Notes: generated by a model from the sequence alone, not told the origin. Numbered from the stretch's first letter, positions 10,170 through 22,168 are shown. The stretch is 64,000 nt of DNA from Beta vulgaris subsp. vulgaris (GCF_026745355.1 NC_079202.1:9436929-9500928); one strand, 5' to 3'. Numbers and translations: made by a program.

Positions 10170-11879
10170 TGATGAGTGATATTTATATCACAAATATCAC
10201 TCTAAACCTCTCATTTATCCCTATATTTAACCTTTATTTTGTATTTTACCCCTTTTATATGTTTGTTTTGCTTAAATTGCACCTTTTTGTTTTACTAGTT
10301 GTTTTTAGATATGTCTTTGTTTTATTTTTCAAGTTACTTTTTACATTGTTTTCTTGGTTCTTTATAGGTCCAATTAAAATATACTTTTAATTTCATCTAT
10401 AAAAGCCAAAGGAATGCACAAATGTGGAGTAAACCATGAATGATAAAAGGGACGGAGGCAAATGGAAGTTGAAGAAGCAAGGTTCACAAGATGGTCCACT
10501 TTGAACGACCATATCTTCCATACTACACATCATTTTTCAGTGATTCAAATTGGAGAGTAAAATTTGGCTCGTTATCTTTCCAACGATAGGTCACATGCTT
10601 GATTTGCATTAAAAACGAGAAAAGTTATGGTCATTTGAAGTTGAGTTGTTTGCCTAGTTTTCTTAGGAGCGCCCGCTCCCTTTTTCAAAGGAGTGCCCGC
10701 TCTTTGTTTTTTGGAGCTCCCGCTCCCTGGTCGCTCCAACTTTCTGTCTTGCCCAGTTACTATTGGAGTGCCCGCTCCTATTTACAAAGGAGCACCCGCT
10801 CCTTTCCAATTTTCCGGATAGCTCTGTTTTTTTCGCGACTCTTTAATGATGTAATAGTTGGACCTATAAGTAAGACTCATCCCTATTCATGAAGGGTAAC
10901 CTAATTTTGAAGGAGGATTAGCCTCCATTTGTCTTAGATTAGGATTTTAAGTGAGAAAAATCTCAAAACCTAGAGAGAGAAAAGGGAGAGAACTCAAAAA
11001 GAGGTTGACGATTGTAGATTCAAGGGTGACACTTGTATTGGAACTTTCAACCATTAATCAATGAGTATTTCTTACTCTATCTCCTCTTTTATTGTTTTAT
11101 TTTAGTTGCTTTTCTTAAATTAGTTGTTCATGATTAGTTTAATTATTTATGATTTATTCTATTTAGTTTAATGTTAGATTAATGATTATTATCATGTTAT
11201 CAAAGTTTAATTTCTCTAAAGTCCTCATTTTTGTATTTATGGAGTAGTTTGTTGGTTAAAGTTTGGGTGAAAACCCAACCATGATTAAATTGGGCATTTG
11301 AGATTGGATTTAGAGATTTGCATGATTAAATTATTGCTTGTTTAGCTCTTCTAATCTATGTTGCATTCTCTTTGATCACTTGAATGTCGTTAGATGGAGT
11401 TGATTGATTTAGGTTGGCATGAGAGTGTAACCTATTGATTTCTATTATTGACTTGAGTTACTTTGAACCTCGAGATATGTTAGTAATTGATGAGAGTCCT
11501 TATTTAATGTATGTCTTTGAGGATTTCTCCGCCTATGAGAGTAGGATGGGAGTTGTGTGTTGGGTCAACAACTAATTCAAGTAGTGTTCATGTATTATCT
11601 CTATGTTTGATATTCTTATGCCTATTTCATGATTAGTTGGTGTTTAATCCCATCTCCTAACTTTAGTTATCTTTGATATTTAGCTTTTTCGTAGTTCTTA
11701 GTTGGTTATTGACAATTTCCGACTTGATTCCGGCCTAGCTTATTGTTTTATCAATACATTTTGGTGTTCCTTAGTCCCTGTGAATTTCGACCCTTACTTA
11801 TAACTTTACCTAGTTAGTGATTTAGTTAGGTTTTGTTTGACCTTAGGAGATTAGTAACGACCTAGTTTTTCCTATGGCA
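10170..11879 (+). mobile_element. Solo LTR (1.7 kb), gypsy/Athila-like family
   Basis: It begins TGATGAGTG and ends CCTATGGCA. It is flanked by a perfect 5-bp duplication GTCAT (10165-10169 and 11880-11884) and lies inside the gypsy pol, between the two RNase H regions. There is no internal coding region, PBS or second LTR, so it is a solo LTR left by LTR-LTR recombination. The first 33 bases contain an 11-bp inverted repeat (GAGTGATATTT at 10174-10184, AAATATCACTC at 10192-10202). Near 10665-10805 there are degenerate GGAGC(G/A)CCCGCTCC-like units. A similar terminus next to a PPT is at 47296. The family name is a guess. Confidence 0.9.
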
Positions 11880-11884
11880 GTCAT

Positions 11885-12400
11885 CCGACTGGAGTGGTTT
11901 ATGCTTTCATTGACTTTGCGGAGGGGTTGTCCGGTGAGGACTTTAATCTGATGTGCCTAAATGTAAGGCTTGAGTTTTCGACTAGCCATGACGAGGGCGA
12001 CGATCATTTTTTCCACTTCGCTGTATTTTGCTTCTGCCCCTCGTAAGGCATGGCTAATGAAATAGAATGGGTGTTGCGCCCCTTCCCTTTCAGCTACCAG
12101 TACTGCGCTGAGCGCATACTCTGATACTGCTAAGTATATGAACAATGTTTCCCCCGGCAAGGGGGACATGAGTTTCGGAAGAGTTGATAGGTGTTGTTTG
12201 AGGGAGGTGAAGGCCTGTTCGGCTTCTTCATCCCATGTGAATTCCTTTCTCTTAAGAGCCTTGAAGAAGAATAAGCTCTTGTCGGCCGACCGGGATAGGA
12301 AACGTCCGAGTGCAGCTAAGCAGCCAGGCGCTGAACTTCTCGAACATCCCGAGGAGACTTCATTTCGAGCACAACCTTGATTTTATCGGGATTGGCCTCG
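11885..12400 (-). pseudogene. First (gypsy-type) RNase H domain
   Basis: Minus strand, best seen in 11957-12169: LFIYLAVSEYALSAVLVAE, then HPFYFISHALRGAEAKYSEVEK, the usual Ty3 RNase H layout. Part of the RT connection is encoded upstream (12180-12330: FKALKRKEFTWDEEAEQAF) in another frame. The first catalytic D of the domain is replaced, reading YLAVSE where D is usual, which suggests decay. It degrades RNA in the RNA:DNA hybrid during reverse transcription. Confidence 0.75.
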
Positions 12401-12409
12401 ATGCCCCTC

Positions 12410-13213
12410 TCATCCATAAGAAATCCGAGGCACTTTCCCCATTTTACTCCGAATACGCATTTTTTTGGGGTTGAGCATCATGCGGTATTTTCTTAACGTG
12501 CTCAACGTCTCCTTGAGGTCGGACGGATGATATGAGTGGGCCTTGCTTTTGACTATCATGTCGTCCACGTACACTTCTATCTTCCCACCCAACTAATCAC
12601 TGAAAATTCTGTTAACTGTTCGCTAGTAGGTGGCCCCTGCATTTTTCAAGCCGAATGGCATCATCTTGTAACAATAAACCCCTTGAGGGGTGATGAAGGC
12701 AGTATGTACTCGGTCGTGCTCTACCATCGGAATCTGATGGTAGGCTGCATTAGCATCCATGAAGCTCAGGAGGGCGTGGCCAGCTGTAGAGTCGATCAGC
12801 CTATCGATTTCAGGGAGAGGGTGGTTTTCCTTTGGACAGGCCTTGTTCAGGTCTGTGAAATCCACGCACATGCGCCAAGCTCCACTCGGCTTCTTGACCA
12901 GCACAACGTTGGCCAACCATTCCGAGTACTGACACTCCTCTATGAATCCTGCCTCGAGGAGCTTTTTAACTTCGACCGCCGCTGCCTTGCACCTTTCTGG
13001 GCCTTGGTGCCTTAGCTTTTGTTTGACCGGCTTGTATCCTTCTTTGATGTTGAGCTCGTGGCACATAATTTTAGGATCAAGGCTGGGCATTTCTGAAGCT
13101 TCATAGGCGAACACATCTTGGTATTCTCTTAGCACCTCCACCACTTGTGCTCTTGTTTCAGGATCTAGCGCTTTGCCTACTCTCACAATCCGACCAGGTT
13201 CTCCCCCGATCAC
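12410..13213 (-). pseudogene. Gypsy reverse transcriptase, broken by a stop codon
   Basis: Minus strand. The long frame 12623-13213 carries the N-terminal RT signatures EYQDVFAYEASEMP, VKKPSGAWRMCVDFTDLNKA, FMDANAAYHQIPM and MMPFGLKNAGATY. The second frame (12410-12592) carries the catalytic YVDD in EVYVDDMIVKSKAHS. They are in the same reading frame, separated by an in-frame TAG at 12595-12593. Downstream of LNPKK the frame is lost. RT copies element RNA into DNA. Confidence 0.88.
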
Positions 13214-13432
13214 TACTTCTTCATCTTCCTCAGCTGGCTGAGGTCACTCGTATTGTTTGGGGTTCTCAGTGATGTATACCCCAAGGCTTTTCGGTGAACC
13301 TTCTCTTTTCCTCTTATTCGAGTCCTCTTGGACGTCGATTTCAGCTCTGTTTTTCAAGCTATTAACATATCATTCTCTTCCAACCTGCTGATCCCCCTGT
13401 ATCTTCCCAACTTTTACATCATCAGTTTTGAA
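13214..13432 (-). other. Gypsy protease-RT linker, broken frames
   Basis: Degenerate minus-strand coding sequence between protease and RT, with charged, glutamate-rich peptides (EDEEVVIGGEPG) and stops. It has no domain that I recognise. It is part of the same polyprotein. Confidence 0.5.
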
Positions 13433-13864
13433 CTACATAATTAGTTGGTATGTAGAAATAGCGGCCTTCGTTCGATTCAGAGTGGGTCGCCGCATTATTA
13501 TGTTGTATGGTAAGGGGATGTCAACCACCCAGAAGTCAATTGGTAGGCTTCTTCCCTTGCCCTTTTCACCCATCCGAGTGGGTAGCTTAATAGAGCCGAC
13601 CGAATGTACCGAGTTTCCCCGAAAGCCTATGAGTGGATGATCGAGGGGTGTGACATCCCTTTCGCTATGCTTCAGCTTCTTTAGACACTCTAGTGTGATG
13701 ATATCGGCTGACGACCCACTGTCGACCAACACACGCTTCACTCTGGTGTTGGCCACCTTGAGCTCGATGACCAGGGGGTCATCATGAGGTACACTTACCG
13801 ACCGACTGGACTCCCCGAAAGTCATGATGGGGCAATCCAACCGGCCTTGCTGGACATCCAGCAC
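13433..13864 (-). pseudogene. Gypsy aspartic protease (copy B)
   Basis: Minus-strand frame of 143 codons with PHDDPLVIELKVA, the catalytic VLVDSGSSADIITL and a C-terminal RPTLNRTKAAIST. This is the retropepsin arrangement seen in Tat-type gypsy polyproteins. The frame continues upstream toward gag until the CACTA insertion at 13962 cuts it. The copy A version (1-343) has a small deletion. It processes gag-pol. Confidence 0.8.
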
Positions 13865-13961
13865 TTGATGTTTGAGGTTTTGGAGGTGGGCTTTCTGGCT
13901 CGGCCGGTTAGGCCTCCTGAAGCGAAGCCGCCTGCAATGACTCCTATGAATCCCTCCGTAT
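13505..13961. repeat. Segmental duplication, copy B, part 1
   Basis: Matches copy A from position 1 to 448. The match stops exactly at the TAT where the CACTA transposon begins and resumes at 39441. Part 2 of copy B is 39441-46293. Confidence 0.9.
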
Positions 13962-14240
13962 CACTATAAGAAAATAGGTTTTGGGCGACGAAATTGAAAC
14001 TCAAAGGCGACAAAACAAAATGTTGTAGCCCATAGTTGAAAACAAGGGCAACGAGCTGTATTTGTAGCCGTTAGTGTACATTATGGGCGACTAAATTCAT
14101 TATTGTTGCCCAAATTTATATTTGGGCAACGAGATCAGTTTTGGGTTGCCCATTACCAAGATTAGGCGACGAAAGTTTATATTTTGTTGCTCTTATGTAG
14201 CAAATTGGCCATTTCAAATTATATTTCGTCGCACAAAGCC
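13962..14240 (+). repeat. CACTA left terminal and subterminal repeats
   Basis: After the terminal repeat, short units related to GGGCGACGA / GGGCAACGA and the complement TTGCCC or TCGTCGC recur in both orientations (near 13982, 14047, 14092, 14107, 14124, 14147, 14164, 14226). In En/Spm-like elements such subterminal motifs are the binding sites of the TnpA-type protein. Binding here is inferred. Confidence 0.8.
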
Positions 14241-16079
14241 AAACGAAAATCGCGAAAAAGAACACGCTAATATGTTTCCACGAAATCACGTTGTATTTCA
14301 CTTGTTCAACACATCAACTGCTCATCTCACAAACTCACACACACCCACTTCACTTCGCCGAACTCTCTCTTCCATCTTTTCCGGTGAATTGCTGCTGCTT
14401 CCGGCGACTTGATCTTGCTTCCGGCGACTTGGTGCTGCTTCCGGTGAGTTCATAACGGTTTTCAGGTGACGTTTCTTTAGTTAATTATGGGGAAAATTGG
14501 ATTTGTGGATAATTCGATTGAATAACGAATTTATGCTCTACAGTTTACCCTAACTTGTTTTATTATGGTAGGTGGTGAGTCGGGTGGAGGTCAGTGGCGA
14601 GGCTGGCGGCAATTTTGGCGTCAAGGTACTCACGAATCAAACTCTATTGGTTACCTATATTTGATTGATTTCTGGGTTACTATTTCCCCTGAATGATGTT
14701 TAATTATCGAAGTGATTTTCTACAATTTCTTAGATTTCTGGGTTACTTCAGTATTCAATTCCCTCATTGTTATGAAATTTTGGGTCAAAGCACAACTTTG
14801 AGAGGTTAAATGATATTACCTTCCCCCAATTCTGATGTATTATGGGGTATTTGAGATCGAATTGCGTATAATATCATTACCTTTATGAGTCTTTATGAGG
14901 TTAAAAGAGTATGATCATTAGGGAGACAGTAAGCACGTTCTTGCTTCGGCTACCAGAGTCGTTACAAATCTTGTATCATATCTAACAAACTAACAGGCAG
15001 TTCATAAAATATTCAATTTATGCAAGTCTATAAGGAGTCAGAGAAAGGATGAATGTTAAAGCAATGGATGTTTGGTTTACATATTTCAGCAGCCCCAAAG
15101 ATAAAGTAATAAAGTATAATTAAAGATCAGAATAAACAAAATTTAATATACGACATCAATCGATAACATAACATGCTAAACAAAAGAAGAATATCCGATT
15201 TTTTTATCTTGGCAAACAGGGAATAACAGATTTTTTCTTTTTACCAGAGGAGAATAACATATATACGTATAACTGATGGCAATATCATGATCATGTACTT
15301 ACAGGAACTTGCTTAATCTCTGCAGTAGGGCTTCGTGCAGACTTAAACATATAATACAGTTGATTATACTTCTAATCACCTGAATGTGGGGCTTTGGAGA
15401 TAAGGGCTCTGGATATATACATATATACAGTGGATTAGACTAGTGCAGACGTAAACATATAATACAATGCAAACTAGTGCAGACTTAAACATAATCAAGG
15501 CCAAAAAGATCGCCTTATAAAAAGAAATTACATTAGTTGTCTTGACTATTGAAGTACTCTAGGAACATGCATGACTCCATCAGTATTCCAATACCTAAAC
15601 CTTCCCAGATTATATAAGAATCTCATAACTTACATATTTATCAAAATATTTTATGAGGACAAAAATAACATCTATCTATAACTCAGTTTAGTATATATTG
15701 TGAATTTGTGATAATGTTTGCAAAGCCGCACTTATATGTCATATGTCACATGGATTTGTATCAATTCATACGAAAGTTAAAATGAGAAGAGAATATGAAC
15801 AGTTGGTGACATAGTAGACCCGTGTGTGAGTGGCACGGGTATTAGCTCATGCTCATGCACCTTTGTGATTAACTCCAATTGAACTCAAATCTTTATTTCG
15901 TCAATTTTAATGAGATTTATAACAACTATTTCCTTAGTTTCTTGTTTGTAACAAGTACATCTCCCCTCTTATTATATGATTATCAGATTCTGGATGAGTG
16001 GATTCTATCACCATTCACCATATTAGTTAATAGTTAGTATTCAAGTCAAGGACTTACAGTTTTGTAATTTGTTCCTGAT
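14241..16079 (+). other. CACTA 5' region: putative leader exon and first intron
   Basis: No long frame. About 14330-14460 is C/T-rich with four imperfect copies of CTGCTTCCGG(C/T)GA, compatible with a transcribed leader. GTGAGT near 14443 could be a splice donor. The rest to the hAT insertion is AT-rich, intron-like sequence with a thrice-repeated GTGCAGACTTAAACATA-type unit (near 15330, 15442, 15477) and the left arm of a 48-bp inverted repeat (15536-15583). Confidence 0.4.
15536..15583 (+). repeat. 48-bp inverted repeat, left arm
   Basis: Inverted match to 17124-17171, differing at about two positions by eye; core AGGAACATGCATGACTCC. The arms are about 1.5 kb apart, and the right arm begins at the edge of the hAT element (its target duplication overlaps the arm). 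The origin is not clear. Confidence 0.8.
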
Positions 16080-17120
16080 TAGAGATGGCAGTGGATCCCG
16101 GACCCGACCCAGATCCGTGGACCCAAATCCGTTTTTTCGGGTCTGGATCCTAAAATTATGGACCTGTTGGATCCGGGTCAGATCCGGGTCCACTTGTCAG
16201 ATCACGGATCCGGGTCCGGATCTCTACAATAAACCCGGATCCGCAGATCCGTTTTAATAAAGGCCTTCCTAAATTTCAAACCTGGTTGAAAAAACCCTAA
16301 GCTTTAAAACCCGAAGACCCCAACCCCCTACCCTCTTATCCGCCCCTCCTCTATCCCTCGTCAGTCCTCATCCTCTCTCTCTATCTCTCTCTCCTCATCC
16401 TCTCTGATTTTTAGTATGGGTTGACTAACCTCATGAAAAGCCGTTGAAGGGTATTGATTTGTTCACTAGCTAGCTGTTTTTTCATTTATGTACAATCATG
16501 AACTTACCTCAAATACTTGCGAGTAATGAATGGAAAACTGACTGTATGCTTACTGAGACTGTGAAGCGCAATCCAGAGGGCTACCATGGAATTTTTCTGG
16601 GTACCCAATGTAATTTCCAGAGCTAGAGGGGAACCATGTGTAATTTCCCTTTTTTTTATTTATGGGCCCTTTGTTCTATGTATTTTCTTAGTGCTACTCG
16701 TTGAAGTTTGGCATCTTTTAATTAGTGTACAGTTTTCCTTTCTTCTCTGGTCATTTTGTAAGTGCCAGTGTACAAAATATTCTGTTTACAAATCTCTTTT
16801 CTTCTCGGTTTTATTTTTATTTTGTTGTTCTTTCGATTTTGTTGCTGCAATTGTGAAGTATAATTTGAAATAATTTGTTGATTGCAATTGTGGTATTGTT
16901 TGTGTGAATTTGTTCATTTCAATTTTGTGATAAAGTTGGTAAATTGTTAAAAAACCAAGTAGAATAGTATGGATCCGTTTTGAACCCGTTTTGGACCCGA
17001 ATCCGCAGGATCCATCGGATCTGGATCTGGGTCCAACATTTTCAGACGCACTGGATCGGGGTCGGATCTGGATCCGGGTCCATCTGGACCCGGACCAGAT
17101 CCGACCTGTTGCCATCCCTA
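16080..17120. mobile_element. Non-autonomous hAT element 1
   Basis: A 1041-bp element with ends TAGAGATGGCA and TGCCATCCCTA, flanked by a perfect 8-bp duplication TTCCTGAT (16072-16079, 17121-17128), the hAT signature. The subterminal regions (16085-16250, 16970-17115) are dense in GGATCC / GGACCCGG / GATCCGGGTC motifs in both orientations. The interior has a CT-rich stretch (16370-16410) and AT-rich DNA with no transposase. Confidence 0.92.
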
Positions 17121-17123
17121 TTC

Positions 17124-17171
17124 CTGATGGAGTCATGCATGTTCCTAGAATACTTCAATAGTTAAGACAAC
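17124..17171 (-). repeat. 48-bp inverted repeat, right arm
   Basis: Reverse complement of 15536-15583 with about two mismatches. Its first five bases are part of the hAT target duplication. Confidence 0.8.
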
Positions 17172-17334
17172 TTAAGAAGAAATAGGAGGTAAGACAGAAA
17201 CTGACTTGCCAAAACTAATTTTTTTTGCATTTAATTACCTAAGCTAGTAAGTTTGGAGATATTTTTTTTCTAATTTAATAAGAGACATCTTTTGTTTTTC
17301 TTTCTTAAGGTTTTTTTCTTACTCGATTGAAAGA

Positions 17335-20300
17335 ATGAATACTGATCGGAGTTGGATGAATCATAGTGGGATAAAGGATAGGCGAAAACCGGGGTATAAA
17401 GCAGGGGTCGATGAGTTTCTAGAGTTTGATTTCAAAGAAAAAAGTGATGAAACATTGTTGAAATGACCCTGTGTGAAATGTAGATTGCTTTTTGCCCAAA
17501 ATCGAAAAGCAATGCAAATTCACTTACTAGCAGGGAAAAAAAATGCGGTCGCGGTCGCGTTCGCGATAACGGTCACGTTTTCGCGGGAACGGCCCGTAAC
17601 GGTCAAATAGAACGTTTCGCGGCCGTCGCGGCGTGAATTTTTTGGAAAAATTCACTTAGGTGGCAATTTCATTTTGTTTTATGTATTTTCACTTTATATT
17701 GTGTCTAATAGTATTATAAACATTGTTTGGGATATTTACAAATATATTTTAAACTTATTTTTTTATTTAATTTGGTGTTTGTAGTGTTGTTATTCACTAT
17801 AAGGCTTATTAATCGATAAGTAAACTGGATAATGCTTTCATTTGTAAAAATAAACCTTTGTTTTTACAGATGGAGGAGAAAATTAATTTAAAAGATCTGG
17901 GAAAATGGACAAGCTTTGAATTCTTGAATAGATGGAGGAGAAAAATAAAGTTTTAGAAAATTACAGTTGTAAAAGAAATTACTGTGAAAAAAAGGTTTTA
18001 TAAAAGAAAAGTGAAAAAAGAGAAAACTCATGCACGTGATAACCATAGACTGCATCTCTTTTGTTTGACCAACTAGTACGGCCTATGGAGTAATAAAACA
18101 GAAAAAGGAAAAAAAAAAGAAGAGAGAGAAGGAGAAAAGAACGATATATGAGTTTCTCAGCAAACTTACCTGAGAAACTCTCACCGGCAGATATGGTGCC
18201 AAAGCCGACCGGACATCTCTTGCCGGCATATTCTACCTTGACAGACGACGTAGTGGCTGTCAATTGCATCCCTCTGTGTCACGCATATTAGGGTTTCTAT
18301 GAAGGTGGGATATAATTTAGGGTTTAAAAGAAGTATTTCAAAGAAATTAATTGAGGGGTTTTGATCGAAATTGAGATTTAATGATCAGGTAAGATTTAAA
18401 TTTTCAGTTTAAGTTAGATCTAATGATCATGAGCCTCTTTTCTCTTTCACTTCTTCTTCCTTTATCTTTTTTTCAAATATAACGGGCGTTCTTATATAAA
18501 ACCCGTTACAGAACGGCATTCCACCGTTACAGAACGGCGTCGCGGCGAGTTTCGTGTGAATTTTAATTCCCGCCGTTATAACGGTGTTTCTCGGAACGGT
18601 GGGTCTGAAATCCGTTACAGAACGGCCGTTCTGTAACGGAACGGACGAGATTTTGATCTATGCTTACTAGTACATGGTATCGATAATGGTTACAATCCAT
18701 GGGTGAGTCACGGAGAATCAGTTGAGCTTGAAGGCGAAACAGATGTGGTTTCAGATAACGAGGAAAATGAAACAGAATTGCCTTTTGACGACATGGCTCC
18801 ATTAATTTTTGAAGCGACAAATGCATGGAATTCAACTACTTCTTCTGTGCTCGATGATAATGGAAACAATAGAGAGTTAGACAATCAAAATATCCTAAGG
18901 AGTTAATGACATTAGTAGAAGATATGGAGGCCGAGTTGTTTCCAGGGTGTACCACATTCAAAAGATTAGAGTTTATTATCTCATTGCTACACAATAAAGT
19001 TAGCAACAAATGGAGTGATAAACCATTTTCAATGTTATTGAAGACCTTGCATAGGGCTTTTAATTATGACAAGAATTTTCCTGCAAATGCTTATGAAGCA
19101 AAAAAATACACAAAAGCACTGGGGTTAGATTATGTAAAGATTGATGCTTGTGTTAACCATTGTATTTTGTTTCGAAAGAATTTGCAAGAAGAAAAATGTC
19201 CTAAATGTCTGCTCTAGATGGAAGGAGAAAGTCTGCAAGGTGGTGATGAGTATTCAGATGGCGAGGATGTCCAAAAGACAACTCGAGTTCCTCAACTGTT
19301 CTTGCGTCATTTCTCCTTAATTCCACGACTACAAAGGATGTTATATCTTCCAAGTTAGCAAGCATATGCGATGGCATAAAGATGATAGAAGATGATGGAT
19401 AATGAGACACCCCGCAGATTCAGAAGCATGGAAGTCTTTGAACAAAACATTTTCAGACTTTGCTAAAGATGTACGTAATGTACGATTGGGTTTATCTAGT
19501 GATGGGTTTAATCCTGGGGCTAACATGAGTAGTAGATATAGTATTTGGCCAGTGATGTTGGTGCCACAATCTACCCCCTTGGATGTGCTGAAGAGTGATA
19601 ATATGATATTATCTTATTAATTCCTGGCCTAAATCTCCAGGAGATGATATAGATGTATTTTTGCAACCTCTAGTAGATGAACTTAATGAACTGTCGGAGT
19701 TTGGGGTAAAAACTTTTGATGCATATGCGAAAGAGACTTTTAATATGCGAGTGGTGTTGTTATGGACCATTAATGACTTTCCAGCTTATGCCAATCTGTT
19801 TGGTTGGTGTACCAAAGGGGCCCTTGTATGCTCTAATTGTCATTTAGACACAAAATCTCATTATTTGAAGCATGGACACAAATATTGCTATAAAGAACAT
19901 CGAAGGTGGCTACCAATCGATCACAAATGGAGGCTTAATAGGAGCTCCTTTGGTGGTAAGGTACAAAGGGGTCCTCCTCCAGTTCCTCTAACGGGGTTTG
20001 ATGTTTTGGAACAATTAAATGGATACTCAAATTTGGAGTTTGGAAAAGCTTCTAAGGGAAAACGCAAGAGAGGTGAAAGATATATCGTGCATCAATGGAA
20101 AAAACGTAGCGTCTTTTTCCAGTTACCTTATTGGAGACATCTCTTGGTTCGAAACAACTTGGATGTGATGCATGTGGAAAAGAATGTTTGTGAAAGTATA
20201 TTTGGCACAATGCTTGATTTACCGGGAAAAAATAAGGACTCCTTAAATGCCCGACTAGACTTAGTAGACATGAAAATGCACGATAAACTACGTCCAAAGT

Positions 20301-22168
20301 CACTTGGGAATGATAAATGGCAAGTCCCACCAGCACCTTACAACTTGACTTTGAATGAAAGGAGAAAAATAGTCACATTTCTATCCAAATTAGCTTTTCC
20401 AGACGCTTATTCATAAACATTTCAAGGTGTGTCTCCTTGCAGACGGAAGGTATGGGATTGAAAACTCATGATTTTCACGTTTTCATGCAAGACTTACTAA
20501 CACCTGCCTTCCAAGGTGTTTTAGATGAGAATGTTCTAATGCCTTTACAAGAACTCAGTCTGTTTTTCAAGCAATTGTGTTCTAAAACCTTAAAGGTAGC
20601 AGAATTAGAGAAGATTGAAATGAATATAGCAATCACCTTATGTAAGCTGGAGCGCATATTCATTCCTGCCTTCTTTGATGTGATGATACATCTCCTGATT
20701 CACTTGGCAACCGAAGCTAGAATGGTCGGTCCTGTACATTATCGTTGGATGTATCGTTTTGAAAGGTAAGTTTTTAGTAGTTATGAATATCATAGGATTG
20801 TATACATGTAGTATGTTTTACGAATTTTTCTCTTTTAGGGCAATGCGAACGTTCAAATCATTCGTGCGGAACAAAGCTCACCCAGAAGCTTCAATTGCTA
20901 ACGGGTACATTGAAATGGAGTGTCTGACATTTTGCTCGAGATATATGTCTAAGATCGAGACGTTACACAATCGTCCAGATTGAAATGATGACATTAACCA
21001 TCCTCAATCTTGTAACTTGTGCGTCTTGTCTAAAATAGGCAAGCCTTTAGGGAAGGGAAGTCTAACAGAAATGACTGCTAAGGAGAGTCGAGAAGCTCAA
21101 CTTTATGTCATGTTTAATTGTGATGAATTAAAACCTTTATTGACGTAAGTGTGATTCTATTTGTAATGCATAAGGATTTTTTTTCATTAATAGAACTAAT
21201 TAGTTGCTTACATTCTTATGTCTAGTGAATATGAGCATGCACCAATTTCTCAAAGGATTGACCTTTGCAAGTGGTTTGAAGATAGAGTAAGTGAACACAT
21301 TAGTTTTATTTTTGTATCTTTTTTGTTGTTTCCGTGGTTAGCTAAGAATGATATGTAGATTACAAAGCTATGGAAAGAAAGAGATCCAAGAGTTACCGAA
21401 GAATTATTGTGTTTAGCACGAGGACCGATGAAAGGTGTTGTCACTTTTGATGGATACGTCATTAACGGGTTTAGATTTCACACCAAAAAGCGGCAAAGAA
21501 ATCGAAAAACTCAAAATAGTGGCGTAGTCGTGAAAGGGGACGAGGAAAGTGGGCAAAAGGATTTCTATGGGGTTTTAGAGAATTGTGCTAGAGTATGATG
21601 CTCTTAAGAATCGAACTAGTCCCAATATCGTGTTGTTTAAGTGTAAGTGGTTTAATGTGTTCGACGAGGGAAAAGGGATTAAAAAGGGTAATTTAGGAGC
21701 AGTGCTTATTAATGTAACTCAGAGGTTAAAAACCAATGAGTCATTTGCATTAGCTTGTCAAATTGAACAAGTTTTTTATGTACCATGTCATAATGAGCCA
21801 TAATGGAGATTTGTTATTAAGGCAAATCCAAGGAACTTTTTTGATTTCCCTAAGACGAAGAAACTGAAGAAATTGAATCATTATGGAACATGTGCACAAT
21901 CTGTAACCAATACGAAGATGTTCAAGATGAGGATATTCCAATAGTGAGAAATGATGTTGAATATAACTTGGTTGAGGCTCATATAGAAGAAGATTTGATG
22001 AATAAAGTGGATAATGAACATGAGGAGGATGAAGATGATGAAGAGATCGAAGAAAGTGAAGATGATTTTTCGGACACAGATGAACCTACCTTGCATGATT
22101 TTTACAATTCTTTTGAAGACGAGGGGTCTCAAAGTGATAGTTCTAGTAATTCATCTACTAGCAATTGA
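17335..22168 (+). pseudogene. CACTA TNP2-type transposase (Transposase_21), broken
   Basis: The likely start is ATG 17335 (MNTDRSWMNHSG). The N-terminal transposase-associated domain (VDEFLEFDF, CVKCR) is cut by an hAT element after MQIHLL and resumes at 18671. Then come AELFPGCTTFKRLEF (18930-), MRHPADSEAWKSLNK (19402-), RLGLSSDGFNPGANMS, and the core frame 19661-20416 with LLWTINDFPAYANLFGW and NNLDVMHVEKNVCESIFGTM. Next are a DUF4218-like part (20437-20983, GPVHYRWMYRFER; intron 20766-20838), a DUF4216-like part (21600-21880, LFKCKWFNVFDEGKGIK), and an acidic C-terminus. Stops and frameshifts occur at about 17466, 18904, 19215-19400 and 19620. TNP2 proteins catalyse CACTA excision and insertion. 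Not functional here. Confidence 0.92.
17531..18662. mobile_element. Non-autonomous hAT element 2, inside TNP2 exon
   Basis: A 1132-bp insertion flanked by a perfect 8-bp duplication CTTACTAG (17523-17530, 18663-18670). The left end is CAGGGAAAAAA, the right end GATCTATG. Removing it and one duplication restores the reading frame of the TNP2 N-terminal domain. The ends are rich in CGTTA / TAACGG / CGCGGC motifs (17547-17640, 18480-18650), and the middle is AT-rich. The terminal inverted repeats are weak, so the superfamily call rests mainly on the 8-bp duplication. Confidence 0.85.

Noticed and set aside
10169..10892. Hydrophobic plus-strand frames at the start of the solo LTR
   Set aside because: T-rich LTR sequence; the 5-bp duplication and TG...CA ends define an LTR, and no membrane-protein gene is supported.
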